Assembly: GCA_902774055.1 (NCBI GenBank)
Contig: CACYGX010000017.1
Location: 1-58,581, forward strand
Direction of reading: 5' to 3'
DNA: 58,581 nt
Origin: an uncultured Bacteroidales bacterium
GTDB lineage: Bacteria > Bacteroidota > Bacteroidia > Bacteroidales > Muribaculaceae
The notes under the pieces were generated by a model. It saw nothing but the letters and a program-made list of their open reading frames with translations, did no database searches and was not told the origin of the DNA. Numbering within the stretch: the first letter of the stretch is position 1; every line of letters starts with the position of its first letter. The translations under genes and the position numbers were made by a program. Below are positions 41,914-51,153 of the stretch, one piece after another.

Positions 41914-42285
41914 ATGAAAGGTTTTATCATATCATCAGCGCTGATTGCCCTGTTGTTGTGTTCATGCCATAGGAACAAGGCCGATTTGGCGCAACAGGCT
42001 GGCATAACAGCCGAAATGGCATATGAAGCGGTAAACAACTATTGCCATAGTGAATATGACTGGAGTATTGCCACGGAGAATCCCTCGATGATGTCGGTCA
42101 CGATGGGGGAGGAGACTGAAAATGAGTACAAGGTGATATTCCGCAGTTATACAGGCGCGCTTGTGAATTTCTATGTCGATAAATCCAATGGCATGACTCG
42201 CATGGTTGAGTCTGTCCCGACCCTTGATGTGGATAGCGTCGTTGGCACCATCGATATAATGGATTACTTGGAGAAAAAAGAATAA
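41914..42285 (+). CDS. Small lipoprotein of unknown function
   Basis: A 123-residue lipoprotein. MKGFIISSALIALLLCSC gives a lipobox with Cys at about residue 18. The mature part has MAYEAVNNYCHSEYDWSIA and YKVIFRSYTGALVNFYVDK, a small mixed alpha/beta domain. No family recognised. The start follows from the position of its promoter. It stands alone. Confidence 0.7.
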   Translation: MKGFIISSALIALLLCSCHRNKADLAQQAGITAEMAYEAVNNYCHSEYDWSIATENPSMMSVTMGEETENEYKVIFRSYTGALVNFYVDKSNGMTRMVESVPTLDVDSVVGTIDIMDYLEKKE

Positions 42286-42369
42286 GCTGCATCTGGGCTC
42301 TGGGTTTTACAAAGGCTGATTTGCCAGGTCCAGTTCAACCGATGCACTCCAGTGACGACTGAATCAATA

Positions 42370-42403
42370 ACAATCGGCGGTTTCGCGAGAAATCGCCGAT
42401 TGT
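42370..42403 (+). terminator. Hairpin, possible terminator or attenuator
   Basis: Arms 42370-42383 and 42390-42403 (ACAATCGGCG(G/A)TTT) pair at 13 of 14 positions. No T-run follows, so termination is uncertain. Confidence 0.45.
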
Positions 42404-42458
42404 GTGCTCATGACAGGCGTTCTTGGAAACCAACCACTTTTCTACTTGAATTATTTTT

Positions 42459-42490
42459 TTTGGCAGGATGATGATTATTATGTATATTTG
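42459..42490 (+). promoter_or_regulatory. Promoter of the 1652-residue protein gene
   Basis: TTTG (42459-42462), 20-base spacer, TATATTTG (42483-42490): near-consensus. The leader runs to ATG 42540, not directly to the long ORF. Confidence 0.75.
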
Positions 42491-42561
42491 CAAGCAAAAA
42501 TCCAGTATAAGTTTTATTTTATAATCAACAATCGACATTATGGGGAAGAAAACCATTTTTT

Positions 42562-45500
42562 TTGCTTGCTATGGCAATGCTCTTGCTGTTGCCATCACAG
42601 GCGAGGGCACAAGATTCTCCTCAGCAACATGTGGACTTGACCACCAGAAAGGCCAGAACCACTCATGACGGCTTGAGGATGATCAAAAATCTACCCTCCA
42701 AGAAGATTGACGTTGTCGCTGCACAAACCGATGCAGCGGCCGTGCAGACGGCGGTTGCCGACAAAAAACGGGACGCCGCAGTGAAAAACAAGGCTCAAGA
42801 GGCCGCTGCTGCGTCCAAAGTGAAGGACAAAAAGGAAACTGCCATCAAGAGAATGGCCCATCACCCTGCCGTTAGCTCGAGCCTGAGAAGCAAGAATGCT
42901 CCTCAACGGGCTGGGGAAGTGCGTGATGACGATGGCGTGATTATCAAGCCCGCCGAGGGCCAGCGCAAAATCTACAACCGCTCAGGAAATGCGCTGATTT
43001 ATGACCCTGACGGCTACTCATGGCTGCTCACCGAGCAGTTCGGCAAGGTGCATGTCGTGTTCTGCGACAACGGCGATGTCTATATCAGGGACCTCGTCTC
43101 CACCTATCGCAACAATGTCTGGGTGAAAGGCTCCTTGAGCGGCAACACGATTACCATTCCCACAGGGCAACTGGTGAACTATGAGAGCTATGCCGAGGTG
43201 CCTTATGCCATCTATTGGGGCGTGAAGGTGGACGGCGACTATTTCAGGAACGATGCGCGTGACGTCATTACCATGACCATCGACGGCGACCAGATTACGC
43301 TCGAGGGCTCTGACGAGGACAACATCATCGGCGTGTTCTATGAGAACGACGGCAACGCCTTCTTCACCTGCTTTGGCGACTATGGGAGCGTCTATACCTT
43401 TGACCACGACTTTGTGCCCCTGGATGTGGTGACGGTGACTCCGCCGCCGGGCTTGCAGACCGAGACGTGGTACACCCGCGGCCATTACTACGAGGGCTCG
43501 TCTGTTCCTTTCCGCGGTCAGGTCAGCCTGGGCTTTGATGGCGATGACGTATACCTGCAGGGCTTGTTTGCCGGCTATCCCGACGCGTGGATGCATGGTG
43601 TCATCAATGACGGTACTGTGACCTTCGGCGGCATGCAGGTGCTGGGCGAATTGGACGGCCAGACCATCTATGCAGTGGGTTATAACGGCGACCTCCTGAT
43701 GTCCTACGAGATGTCCTATGACGAGGAGGGTGGGGTATTCACCTCGCTCGTCGAGCTGCTGGCCAACGACAATGACGAGAATGTGAATTACGATGTCTGG
43801 ATTGAGGACTTGGCCATCAGCCGCGAGGACCCCTTCAAGCCCATTGAGGACTATCCTTACCTGAACACATTCCAGACCCAGGAAGAGCAGGAGGCATTCA
43901 CGATCATCGACGCTAACAATGACAACGACACCTGGGACTTTGCCTATAACAGCGAAGATGACTGGTTTGCCCGTTACACCTACAACGACTCCTTTGACGC
44001 CGACGACTGGCTGATTTCACCTGCCTTCCACTTTGAGGCTGGTAAACAGTATAGCCTGACGTTTGACACTTGGAACAAGGGCTATGATGAGCGCATCGAG
44101 GTGATGGCCGGCAACGAGGCTACCCCCGAGGGCATGACGATACAGATCGTTGAGCCTACCGACGTGACCTGGGAGCAACCCCAAGAACTGGAGACCAAGA
44201 TTACTGTGAGCGAGACGGGAACATATTACATCGGTTTCCATGCCATCTCACCTGCCGACATGAACAAACTCTTTGTTGACAATGTGATGGTTGACGTCTA
44301 TGAGATGGAGGCACCTGCCGCTCCCACCGACTTAACCGCTGTACAGACCGAAGAGCAGCTCGAGGTCACCATCAACTTCACGGCTCCTGTGGTGAAACGC
44401 AATGGAGAACCCTTGACTGCCAATTTGGACAAGATTGAGCTCGTGCGTGACGGCCAAGTGATTCACACCTTCGATGACGTGGCTCCTGGCGCAGCATTGA
44501 CTTGGGTGGACAATGGCGATGACCTGACCCTAGGCCAGCACAAGTATTATGCTGTAGCCTATAACGAGAAGGGCGCTGGTGACAAGAGCGAGGCAGTTAC
44601 AGTGAAAGTCATTGTCACGCTCACTGTGCCCTATACCGCCGATTTGACCCTGCCCGAGACCTTCGACATCTTCACGGTGATTGATGCCAACGAGGACGGC
44701 TGCACATGGAATTGGGATAATACTTACTTGACCAATTACAATTATAGTTCAGACAATGCGGCCGATGACTACCTTGTCACACTGCCCATTTGGCTGGAGG
44801 CCAACAAGAGCTATTCAGTACTTGTCAATGCCCGTAATTCAGGTATCGACGAGCGATTTGAGGTGCTGCTGGGCGCCGAGCCCACGGCCGAGGCTTTGAC
44901 CACTACGGTCATTCAGCCCAGCGATGTCACCACCTATGAGAACGAAGGCCAGGAATTCGAGGGCATGTTCTCGGTGAATGAGGCTGGCAAGTATTACCTG
45001 GCCGTTCATGCCATCAGTGATGCCGACGCCTATTGCCTCATGGTAAATTACATCAACATCGACTTTGGCGCCGAGCCCACCGCTCCTGCTGCACCTGCCA
45101 TCAGCGTTGTTGCCGACGAGCTGGCCGCATTGCGCGCCGAAGTCACTTTGACGGCTCCCACTGTTGCTTTCAACGGAGATGCGTTGACCACCAATCTGAC
45201 ACGGATCGACATCCTGCGTGATGGCACCGTTGTCGGTTGCGTGGAGAATGTCGCTCCCAGCGCGACCTTGGTCTATGTCGATGAACCGGATTATGCCGGT
45301 ACTCACACCTACCAGGCCATCCCCTACAACGAGTCGGGCAAGGGCTTGAAGAGCGAGAAGGTAACCGTCTATGTCGGTCCCGATATCCCGGGTCCTGTCG
45401 AGAATCTTTCTGCTGCCGATGGTGACGACATCGTTGCTCTGAACTGGGACAAGGTGGGCCGTACTGGTGAGAATGGTGGCCCCGTAAATCCCGCTACGGT

Positions 45501-47520
45501 CAATTATCTCGTCTGGAGCACCTTTGCCGAGGAGGGATGGACCGACTACTCTATCGAGAAGAATGAATTGCTCGCTACACTCACCGATGCTGATGCCTAT
45601 GACGTGCCCTTCGATACCGACGAGGGCGAACAGCGCATGGAATACTGGATTGTCGAGACCAGGAATGAGGCAAATGCCGAATTTGAAGGCCAGAGTTCAA
45701 CGGCAGGCCTGCTGGTGGGTGCTCCCTATGAGTTGCCGCTTGTCGAGGGCTTTACTGATGACGAACTGCACTACTACTGGGAGACCAACGGCACCGTCAT
45801 GATCTCAGGTCAGTCCACTGACGATGATGGCTCGTCGATGGCATTGCTTAGCGAGGTTGAGGGCATGGTGTTCTTCAATTCGGGCAAACTTGACCTTGAG
45901 GGACTTGCCAACCCGACGCTTCTCTTTGATGTTGCCAGCCCCGACATCCGTTCGCTGGCAGTGATCGGTAGTGTGGACGGCGGCGAGTTTAGTGTCCTCC
46001 AAGACAACATCAGGCTTAATGACTCCTTCACTCAGGTGAAGGTGCCCCTGACGGCCCTGCAGGGCGGTCGCTATGCCCGCATTGGCCTCTTGGCTGAGTA
46101 TGTCAATGTCTCAGAGATTGATCCTTGGGAAGGTGAACTGGTTACCCTAGGCGACATGCTCCTGGTGGACAATATACATATTGCCGACTTGTATCAGCAC
46201 GACCTGGCAGTATCGGTTGGTGCTCCCTCAAGCGTTGTGGCCGGAAACACCGCTTCAATTATGGTTACCGTGACCAATGAGGGCGAGAATGCGGCTAACG
46301 GCTTCAAGGTGCTGCTCACAGCAGGTGACAGGCAGTTATTGGATGTGACCTGCGATCAGACGCTGGCATCATTCATGTCTTGGACTCAGAATGTTGATTT
46401 CCCGACCACTGTACTCGATGAGCCTGGCGATGTCGAAATTGTGGCACGTGTTATCTATGACGTGGATCAACGGCTTGCCAATAATGAGAATCAGGCCTAT
46501 ATTACCATTATTGAGCCCGCATTGCCTGCTCCCACCGATTTGATTGTCGAGAAGATGACCAGCAACGACCTCTCACTCACATGGACTGCGCCCAATACTG
46601 ATGGCACGATGCGCGTGACCGAGGACTTTGAGGATACTGAGGTGTTCCCTGAGTTCAGCATGGGTGGCATTACCGCCACACAGCACACAGGCGCCTTCGG
46701 TGACTGGTCACTCTATGATGGCAACGGATTGATGTGTTATAGCTTCACTGGATTTGACGTTCCCAACCTGGGTGATCCCATGGCATGGATGGTATTCAAT
46801 TCCATGTATGAGTCATTCCCCGTTGAGGTCGGGTCGGTCTATGAACCGCATAGTGGCAATCAGCTGCTGCTGTCCACCTGTGTTTCTGATGGAGATCCCA
46901 TCCCCGGTACTGACCACTGGCTGATCTCGCCTGAGTTGATGGGCAATGAGCAAGAAATCAGCTTCTTCGCCCGTACGATTACCGCCGACTATGGCTATGA
47001 GGCCTTTGAGGTGCTCTATTCGACCACAGGCAGCGAGATTGATAACTTTATCTCGATCGAAGAGGTATGGCTTGATGCTACCGACTGGACTGAGTTTACC
47101 TTCACGCTCCCCGAGGGCACTAAGTACTTTGCCATCCGCCATTCGGCCCAAGACATTTTTGGCCTCATGTTGGATGACGTTACCTTTGAGCAGGGAGCAT
47201 CGGCCCCTGTGGGTTACAACATCTATGTTGATGGCGTATGGGTCGGTAGTACCTTTGAAACGACCTATGAGATGCCTGCTACGGGCTTATCCGACGGTTA
47301 TCACTCATTAGCGGTGACTGCTGTCTATGAGGGCGGTAAGGAGTCTGCTCCCGCAACGGCTGTAATAGACATCACTAGTGGCATCAACGAGATTACCCTG
47401 GATGGTCAGCCCGTGGATGTGTACACCATCGATGGCCGTCTGGTACGTCGCCAGGCCACCAGTCTTGAAGGCTTGAAGGGTCTGTATCTGATTGGCAATA
47501 AGAAGGTTTACGTCAAGTGA
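42562..47520 (+). CDS. Large secreted choice-of-anchor-type surface protein; signal peptide start out of frame
   Basis: The open frame gives up to 1652 residues, starting at TTG 42562 or ATG 42571. The natural start is ATG 42540 (MGKKTIF), which lies 49 bases after a consensus promoter but one base out of frame because of a run of eight T (42556-42563). With seven T the frame would read MGKKTIFLLAMAMLLLLPS, a perfect signal peptide. The body has an Ala/Lys-rich segment, several FN3 and choice-of-anchor-J-like beta domains (DDWLISPAFHFEAGKQYSLT; DHWLISPELMGNEQEISFF), and a short C-terminal module (INEI..., VDVYTIDGRLVRRQ, LYLIGNKKVYVK) like those in other Bacteroidales secreted proteins. No catalytic motif was seen. 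Likely a cell-surface or secreted binding protein. Confidence 0.75.
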   Translation: MLAMAMLLLLPSQARAQDSPQQHVDLTTRKARTTHDGLRMIKNLPSKKIDVVAAQTDAAAVQTAVADKKRDAAVKNKAQEAAAASKVKDKKETAIKRMAHHPAVSSSLRSKNAPQRAGEVRDDDGVIIKPAEGQRKIYNRSGNALIYDPDGYSWLLTEQFGKVHVVFCDNGDVYIRDLVSTYRNNVWVKGSLSGNTITIPTGQLVNYESYAEVPYAIYWGVKVDGDYFRNDARDVITMTIDGDQITLEGSDEDNIIGVFYENDGNAFFTCFGDYGSVYTFDHDFVPLDVVTVTPPPGLQTETWYTRGHYYEGSSVPFRGQVSLGFDGDDVYLQGLFAGYPDAWMHGVINDGTVTFGGMQVLGELDGQTIYAVGYNGDLLMSYEMSYDEEGGVFTSLVELLANDNDENVNYDVWIEDLAISREDPFKPIEDYPYLNTFQTQEEQEAFTIIDANNDNDTWDFAYNSEDDWFARYTYNDSFDADDWLISPAFHFEAGKQYSLTFDTWNKGYDERIEVMAGNEATPEGMTIQIVEPTDVTWEQPQELETKITVSETGTYYIGFHAISPADMNKLFVDNVMVDVYEMEAPAAPTDLTAVQTEEQLEVTINFTAPVVKRNGEPLTANLDKIELVRDGQVIHTFDDVAPGAALTWVDNGDDLTLGQHKYYAVAYNEKGAGDKSEAVTVKVIVTLTVPYTADLTLPETFDIFTVIDANEDGCTWNWDNTYLTNYNYSSDNAADDYLVTLPIWLEANKSYSVLVNARNSGIDERFEVLLGAEPTAEALTTTVIQPSDVTTYENEGQEFEGMFSVNEAGKYYLAVHAISDADAYCLMVNYINIDFGAEPTAPAAPAISVVADELAALRAEVTLTAPTVAFNGDALTTNLTRIDILRDGTVVGCVENVAPSATLVYVDEPDYAGTHTYQAIPYNESGKGLKSEKVTVYVGPDIPGPVENLSAADGDDIVALNWDKVGRTGENGGPVNPATVNYLVWSTFAEEGWTDYSIEKNELLATLTDADAYDVPFDTDEGEQRMEYWIVETRNEANAEFEGQSSTAGLLVGAPYELPLVEGFTDDELHYYWETNGTVMISGQSTDDDGSSMALLSEVEGMVFFNSGKLDLEGLANPTLLFDVASPDIRSLAVIGSVDGGEFSVLQDNIRLNDSFTQVKVPLTALQGGRYARIGLLAEYVNVSEIDPWEGELVTLGDMLLVDNIHIADLYQHDLAVSVGAPSSVVAGNTASIMVTVTNEGENAANGFKVLLTAGDRQLLDVTCDQTLASFMSWTQNVDFPTTVLDEPGDVEIVARVIYDVDQRLANNENQAYITIIEPALPAPTDLIVEKMTSNDLSLTWTAPNTDGTMRVTEDFEDTEVFPEFSMGGITATQHTGAFGDWSLYDGNGLMCYSFTGFDVPNLGDPMAWMVFNSMYESFPVEVGSVYEPHSGNQLLLSTCVSDGDPIPGTDHWLISPELMGNEQEISFFARTITADYGYEAFEVLYSTTGSEIDNFISIEEVWLDATDWTEFTFTLPEGTKYFAIRHSAQDIFGLMLDDVTFEQGASAPVGYNIYVDGVWVGSTFETTYEMPATGLSDGYHSLAVTAVYEGGKESAPATAVIDITSGINEITLDGQPVDVYTIDGRLVRRQATSLEGLKGLYLIGNKKVYVK

Positions 47521-47558
47521 GATAGACAATACTGAACCATAGCAACGATCGTTTATCC

Positions 47559-47590
47559 GTGGGGGTGCAGCATTGAGTCTGCATCCCCAC
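47559..47590 (+). terminator. Hairpin after the large surface protein
   Basis: GTGGGGGTGCAG (47559-47570) pairs with CTGCATCCCCAC (47579-47590), one G-T pair. It lies 39 bases after the stop, between convergent genes. Confidence 0.6.
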
Positions 47591-47614
47591 GAATTATCAA
47601 AGTACCAAACAACA

Positions 47615-47642
47615 CAGCAGCTGCCACGCATGGCAGCTGCTG
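47615..47642. terminator. Second hairpin in the same spacer, perfect 12-bp stem
   Basis: CAGCAGCTGCCA (47615-47626) pairs perfectly with TGGCAGCTGCTG (47631-47642) around CGCA. Two strong hairpins in one spacer may serve opposite strands. Confidence 0.55.
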
Positions 47643-47702
47643 GTCGCATATCGCAATTAGTATGTCCTTAGATAACTTTATAGAGTGGACAGCAATGAAC
47701 CG

Positions 47703-48218
47703 TTATAATGCATAGAACGGCATTTCGCGTCCATTATCAATCTGTAGGGTGAGTTCTTTGCTGGTGAGCTTGACGATCTTCATGTTATGCATCTTGGGCA
47801 TTCCGTCAAGCATCGTTTTCTTGAATTCGCCTTTCAAGCTATTGAGATCATTCCTGATTTGCTTGTCCATTAAGGCCTTGGTCTTGGCGTCCATTCCCTT
47901 GATTTCATAGTCAAAATCAACCTCGGCTTTACCTCTGTTAAGGTCCATTGTTAAATCCTTGCCATTCAGCGTGTAGGTTCCAAGAACGCTCACACTGCCC
48001 ATAATGTCGATGGGCACACCATCCTCTTTCATCTGATGCTCAGCTCCAACGAGGAGTTCACAAGTACCGTTTTTCTCAAAACTCAATGACACGAGCACAT
48101 CTTTGCCGTCTTCATCGGCAAGTTTTGTACCCCATTGCTTGTCTGTCAGGCTTTGGGCATTAAGAACGAGCGCCGACACGAGCATCAACATCAAGGTTAA
48201 AAATGTTTTCTTCATCAT
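47703..48218 (-). CDS. Exported protein of unknown function, lipocalin-like
   Basis: A 171-residue protein with a signal peptide (MMKKTFLTLMLMLVSALVLNAQ). The mature part reads like a small beta-barrel: LTDKQWGTKLADEDGKDVLV, FEKNGTCELLVGAEH, VLGTYTLNGKDLTMDL and a helix (ALMDKQIRNDLNSLKGEF), ending with KLTSKELTLQIDNG. The layout (W near the start, GTY-LNGK, ELTL) resembles lipocalin-like Bacteroidetes proteins of unknown role. No firm family name. It stands alone. Confidence 0.65.
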   Translation of the reverse strand: MMKKTFLTLMLMLVSALVLNAQSLTDKQWGTKLADEDGKDVLVSLSFEKNGTCELLVGAEHQMKEDGVPIDIMGSVSVLGTYTLNGKDLTMDLNRGKAEVDFDYEIKGMDAKTKALMDKQIRNDLNSLKGEFKKTMLDGMPKMHNMKIVKLTSKELTLQIDNGREMPFYAL

Positions 48219-48607
48219 GATCTGAATAAATTGATTAATAATGAATTGTTGTTATTGTTACGGCACAAAATTAGCACAATTATTTCAAAATATAACTGAA
48301 TTTGGCATAATTTCTCATTTATTTTGTGCGAATAATCTCTGTTTTTCTAAAAAAGGATAGGAGGGAAAAAACATCTTATCAGTTCCTGGCTTTGCGCCGT
48401 CTTGGACGCTAATAATGAGCGAAAGGGTGGGGCATTCAAGTCTTAACAAAACATAAAAGTGACTTTTCTAATCCGTTGATTTGTCCATTTCTAACATCAA
48501 AGTGCGTAGCGAACATTTTGGACGGTTCATTGCTGTTCGGAACATCGTTAGTAACTTTGCAACCGAAACGAGATAAAAGTTAGTATAACTGATAATCAGA
48601 ACATAAT
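48219..48607. other. 389-bp spacer between divergent genes
   Basis: No ORF of note. It holds a minus -7 element (TAATTTTG, 48273-48266) for the 47703 gene and a plus TAACTTTG (48552-48559) for the HxlR gene. The middle 200 bases show no feature I can name; GTTC/GAAC half-sites around 48514-48543 could be operator-like but are not convincing. Confidence 0.4.
48552..48559 (+). promoter_or_regulatory. -7 element of the HxlR regulator gene
   Basis: TAACTTTG, 49 bases before ATG 48608. No TTTG at the proper distance upstream. Confidence 0.45.
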
Positions 48608-48988
48608 ATGTTACAAGACATTATAGTTGATCCTTATTTTCCTGATTGCCCGATACGCAATATCCTGTCGCGCATCAGCGACCGCTGGTCGATGCTGATC
48701 TTGTACACGCTCGACGGTAAGGACGCGGCGATGCGGTATTCCGATATCCTCGCAGCTATCCCTGACATCTCGCAGAAGATGCTCACCGTGGCGCTGCGCA
48801 ACCTGGAAGCCGACGGGCTTGTACTGAGGCAGGCCTATGCTGAGATTCCGCCGCGGGTGGAATACAGCATCACCGAGCGCGGCAAGTCACTCATGCCGCA
48901 CATCAACAGCCTGATTGAGTGGGCGCTGGCCAACCTGGCCGACATCTTGAATGACCGAAAGAAATATTCATCCAATAAAAACCATTAA
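48608..48988 (+). CDS. HxlR-family transcriptional regulator
   Basis: A 126-residue winged-helix regulator. The HxlR pattern is clear: CPIRNILSRISDRWSMLILY, RYSDILAAIPDISQKMLTVA, LRNLEADGLVLRQ and PPRVEYSITERGKSLMPHI. The conserved Cys at residue 14 before the first helix is the redox/electrophile-reactive Cys seen in HypR and related regulators, and here it is in the usual place. Some family members switch on aldehyde or hypochlorite detoxification genes. The cupin gene follows after 17 bases and an aldo/keto reductase lies further on, which would fit such a role. Confidence 0.9.
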   Translation: MLQDIIVDPYFPDCPIRNILSRISDRWSMLILYTLDGKDAAMRYSDILAAIPDISQKMLTVALRNLEADGLVLRQAYAEIPPRVEYSITERGKSLMPHINSLIEWALANLADILNDRKKYSSNKNH

Positions 48989-49005
48989 TTACATTTTACT
49001 ACACA

Positions 49006-49461
49006 ATGAAACAGATTGAAAAGATTGCACAGGGTGCAAATTATGCCGCCATCAACGTTGGCCGCATTAGCGAGATTATTGAACACGAGTTGCCCATGGG
49101 CCCGGACTTCACGATTCAGGGCAAGGTCTTCGGCGGACAGGCCGTTGGAGCCGCTGCTAGCGAGTTCTCTTTCCAGACGCTCGTTCCTGGACAGGACAGC
49201 GGTTTCCTCCACACCCACAAGACTCATGAGGAGCTCTACTTCATCCTGCGTGGCGAGGGCCAGTACCAGGTCGATGGTGAGATTTTCCCCGTCAGCGAGG
49301 GCAGCGTGATCCGCGTTTCTCCCAATGGCAAGCGCGCGTTGAAGAATACCGGCAGCGAGGACCTGACGATGCTCTGCATCCAGTACAAGGCCACCCCGTT
49401 CACCGAGGCCGACAGCCCCATGACCGACGGCGTCATCCTGCAGGAGCCCCTGAACTGGTAA
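49006..49461 (+). CDS. Cupin-domain protein
   Basis: A 151-residue cytoplasmic cupin. Metal motif 1: HTHKTHEELYFILRGEG; motif 2 is PNGKRALKNTG, where the usual His is missing. Loss of that His may change metal binding. Single-domain cupins of this kind act as isomerases or quercetin-type dioxygenases, or have no known activity. Probably cotranscribed with the HxlR regulator. A strong terminator follows. Confidence 0.85.
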   Translation: MKQIEKIAQGANYAAINVGRISEIIEHELPMGPDFTIQGKVFGGQAVGAAASEFSFQTLVPGQDSGFLHTHKTHEELYFILRGEGQYQVDGEIFPVSEGSVIRVSPNGKRALKNTGSEDLTMLCIQYKATPFTEADSPMTDGVILQEPLNW

Positions 49462-49498
49462 AGTTCAAGAAACCACATAGAACCCAAGGCACTAAGAG

Positions 49499-49540
49499 TT
49501 AGTGAGGTGGCGAAAAAACGTCCACCTCACTAAATTTTGT
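49499..49540 (+). terminator. Rho-independent terminator, perfect 12-bp stem
   Basis: TTAGTGAGGTGG (49499-49510) pairs with CCACCTCACTAA (49522-49533), followed by TTTT. It ends the HxlR-cupin unit. Confidence 0.8.
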
Positions 49541-49551
49541 TCGATTTTCAC

Positions 49552-49559
49552 TAATTTTG
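49552..49559 (+). promoter_or_regulatory. -7 element of the 49590 aldo/keto reductase
   Basis: TAATTTTG. Transcription would begin near 49566, so ATG 49590 is a better start than ATG 49572. Confidence 0.45.
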
Positions 49560-49589
49560 TAACGTAGTTTTATGATTGTATACAGTAAG

Positions 49590-50423
49590 ATGGAATATAA
49601 GACCTTAAATAACGGCTTGCAGATGCCGATGGTGGGCCTGGGTGTCTATGATATCCCTGAGAGGGAGACACAGCGGGTTGTGGAAGATGCCATATCGGTT
49701 GGCTATAGGAGCATCGACACGGCAGCCATGTATTACAATGAGAGAGGGGTGGGGAATGCCGTTCGGGCATGTGGCGTCTCCCGTGAAGAACTGTTCATCA
49801 CGACGAAGATATGCGATTCGTGCTATAGTCGGGATGAGACGATGCGCTCGGTTGATCATTCCATGAGGCAGCTTGGCTTGGACTATGTGGACTTGATGCT
49901 GATTCACTGGCCTGTCGGGAATCCTGCAGTCATGTGGCATGCGCTCGAGGAACTCTATGGGCAAGGCCTGTTCAAGGCGATAGGTGTATCAAATTTCTAT
50001 CCCAACACCTTCCCGATGATTGTTAAGGGTGCCAGAGTCATGCCTGTTGTGAACCAATGCGAGACCCATGTGCTCTATCAGCAACGCAAGATGATGGAAT
50101 ACTTGCAGCCCTACAACGTGGCCCTGGAAGCATGGAGCCCATTGGCCGAGGGAAAGCATGGCATCTTCAAGAATCCCGTTCTTAAGAGGGTAGGCGAGAA
50201 ATATGGAAAGACCGCTGCTCAGATAGCCTTGAAGTTCTTGATCCAGAACGGCATTATCATCATCCCCAAGACCACCCACAAGGAAAGGATGATCGAGAAC
50301 ATTGACCTCTTTGATTTCATGCTGGCGGATGATGACCTTAGTGATATAAGCCGTCTTGATACAGGCAGGAATGTCACTGGCTGGCCGTCAGATGCGCTCA
50401 AATATAATCCTGAGAGCCTTTGA
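49590..50423 (+). CDS. Aldo/keto reductase
   Basis: A 277-residue cytoplasmic aldo/keto reductase. Tetrad: Asp and Tyr in SIDTAAMYYNERGVG, Lys in FITTKICD, His in LMLIHWPVG. NADPH contact: IIPKTTHKERMIEN. The start at 49590 (MEYKTLNNGLQMP) matches that of the family and fits the -7 element. It is separated from the HxlR-cupin unit by a terminator, so control by HxlR would need a second operator. It is convergent with the next gene, 31 bases away. Confidence 0.9.
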   Translation: MEYKTLNNGLQMPMVGLGVYDIPERETQRVVEDAISVGYRSIDTAAMYYNERGVGNAVRACGVSREELFITTKICDSCYSRDETMRSVDHSMRQLGLDYVDLMLIHWPVGNPAVMWHALEELYGQGLFKAIGVSNFYPNTFPMIVKGARVMPVVNQCETHVLYQQRKMMEYLQPYNVALEAWSPLAEGKHGIFKNPVLKRVGEKYGKTAAQIALKFLIQNGIIIIPKTTHKERMIENIDLFDFMLADDDLSDISRLDTGRNVTGWPSDALKYNPESL

Positions 50424-50454
50424 TATAGCACTATTTATTTTATTCGGTGATGTT

Positions 50455-51153
50455 TCAGTCTGCAGGGATCTCGACGTTGCGGACGACGGTTTGCCGGTTG
50501 ACGGCCTTATACAGGTTTGCCGCCACGCTGTTGCGGGCCCGTTCGGTCAGCAAGGCTGATGCTCTCTCAATTTCTTTGGTATCATTAGCGAAAAGAAATA
50601 TCAGCGCTGCTGCAGCATCCTGGTCAGGGTGAGCCTTGATATAGTTGTGCACTACAGGAATCAGCACTTCATTGACTAGCTTGATGTACAACTTGCTATA
50701 TAGATCAAATTCATCTCCATATAATGACCCAAATTCACCGCTCAAGTGCTTATTGCACTCATTGATGCCAAGCAGAATCGGGCCAATGATTTGATGAGCT
50801 TCATCATAGTCCACATAGAATTGTGAGCCGCCTAGATGGGTGACTTTGTAGTCATTTTGATAAAAGAGGAGTGTCTCCCCCGGTATGGCGGGAAATACTG
50901 TGGTAAGCCCCTTCACATCGGTGATATAGAGCAATGCCGCGTCCTTCAGGTCGATGGTGAGTTCATGCTCCTCACCGGTGATGGCACGCTTTTCGTTGAC
51001 AATGGTTTCCCAACTGTTTACATCCACAATTTCGAGGGTGACCGAGTCTTTGCGGCCCTCAAACGTTCCTTTCACAGTGAATTTTCCCCCTTGGGCCATG
51101 GCCCCAAGGGTCATCATGCCCATGAGCATGGCAATGAATAGTTTCTTTAACAT
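50455..51153 (-). CDS. Exported DUF4369-like protein lacking a thioredoxin domain
   Basis: A 232-residue protein with a signal peptide (MLKKLFIAMLMGMMTLGAMA). Its beta-rich first half (KFTVKGTFEGRKDSVTLEIV, LTIDLKDAALLYITDVKG, FPAIPGETLLFYQNDYKVT) and helical second half (PDQDAAAALIFLFAND) match the N-terminal region of Bacteroidetes TlpA-like thiol-disulfide proteins. In those a thioredoxin domain with CxxC follows; here the protein stops after VNRQTVVRNVEIPAD and no CxxC occurs. It may be a natural short form, a partner of a separate thioredoxin, or a truncated gene. Confidence 0.65.
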   Translation of the reverse strand: MLKKLFIAMLMGMMTLGAMAQGGKFTVKGTFEGRKDSVTLEIVDVNSWETIVNEKRAITGEEHELTIDLKDAALLYITDVKGLTTVFPAIPGETLLFYQNDYKVTHLGGSQFYVDYDEAHQIIGPILLGINECNKHLSGEFGSLYGDEFDLYSKLYIKLVNEVLIPVVHNYIKAHPDQDAAAALIFLFANDTKEIERASALLTERARNSVAANLYKAVNRQTVVRNVEIPAD

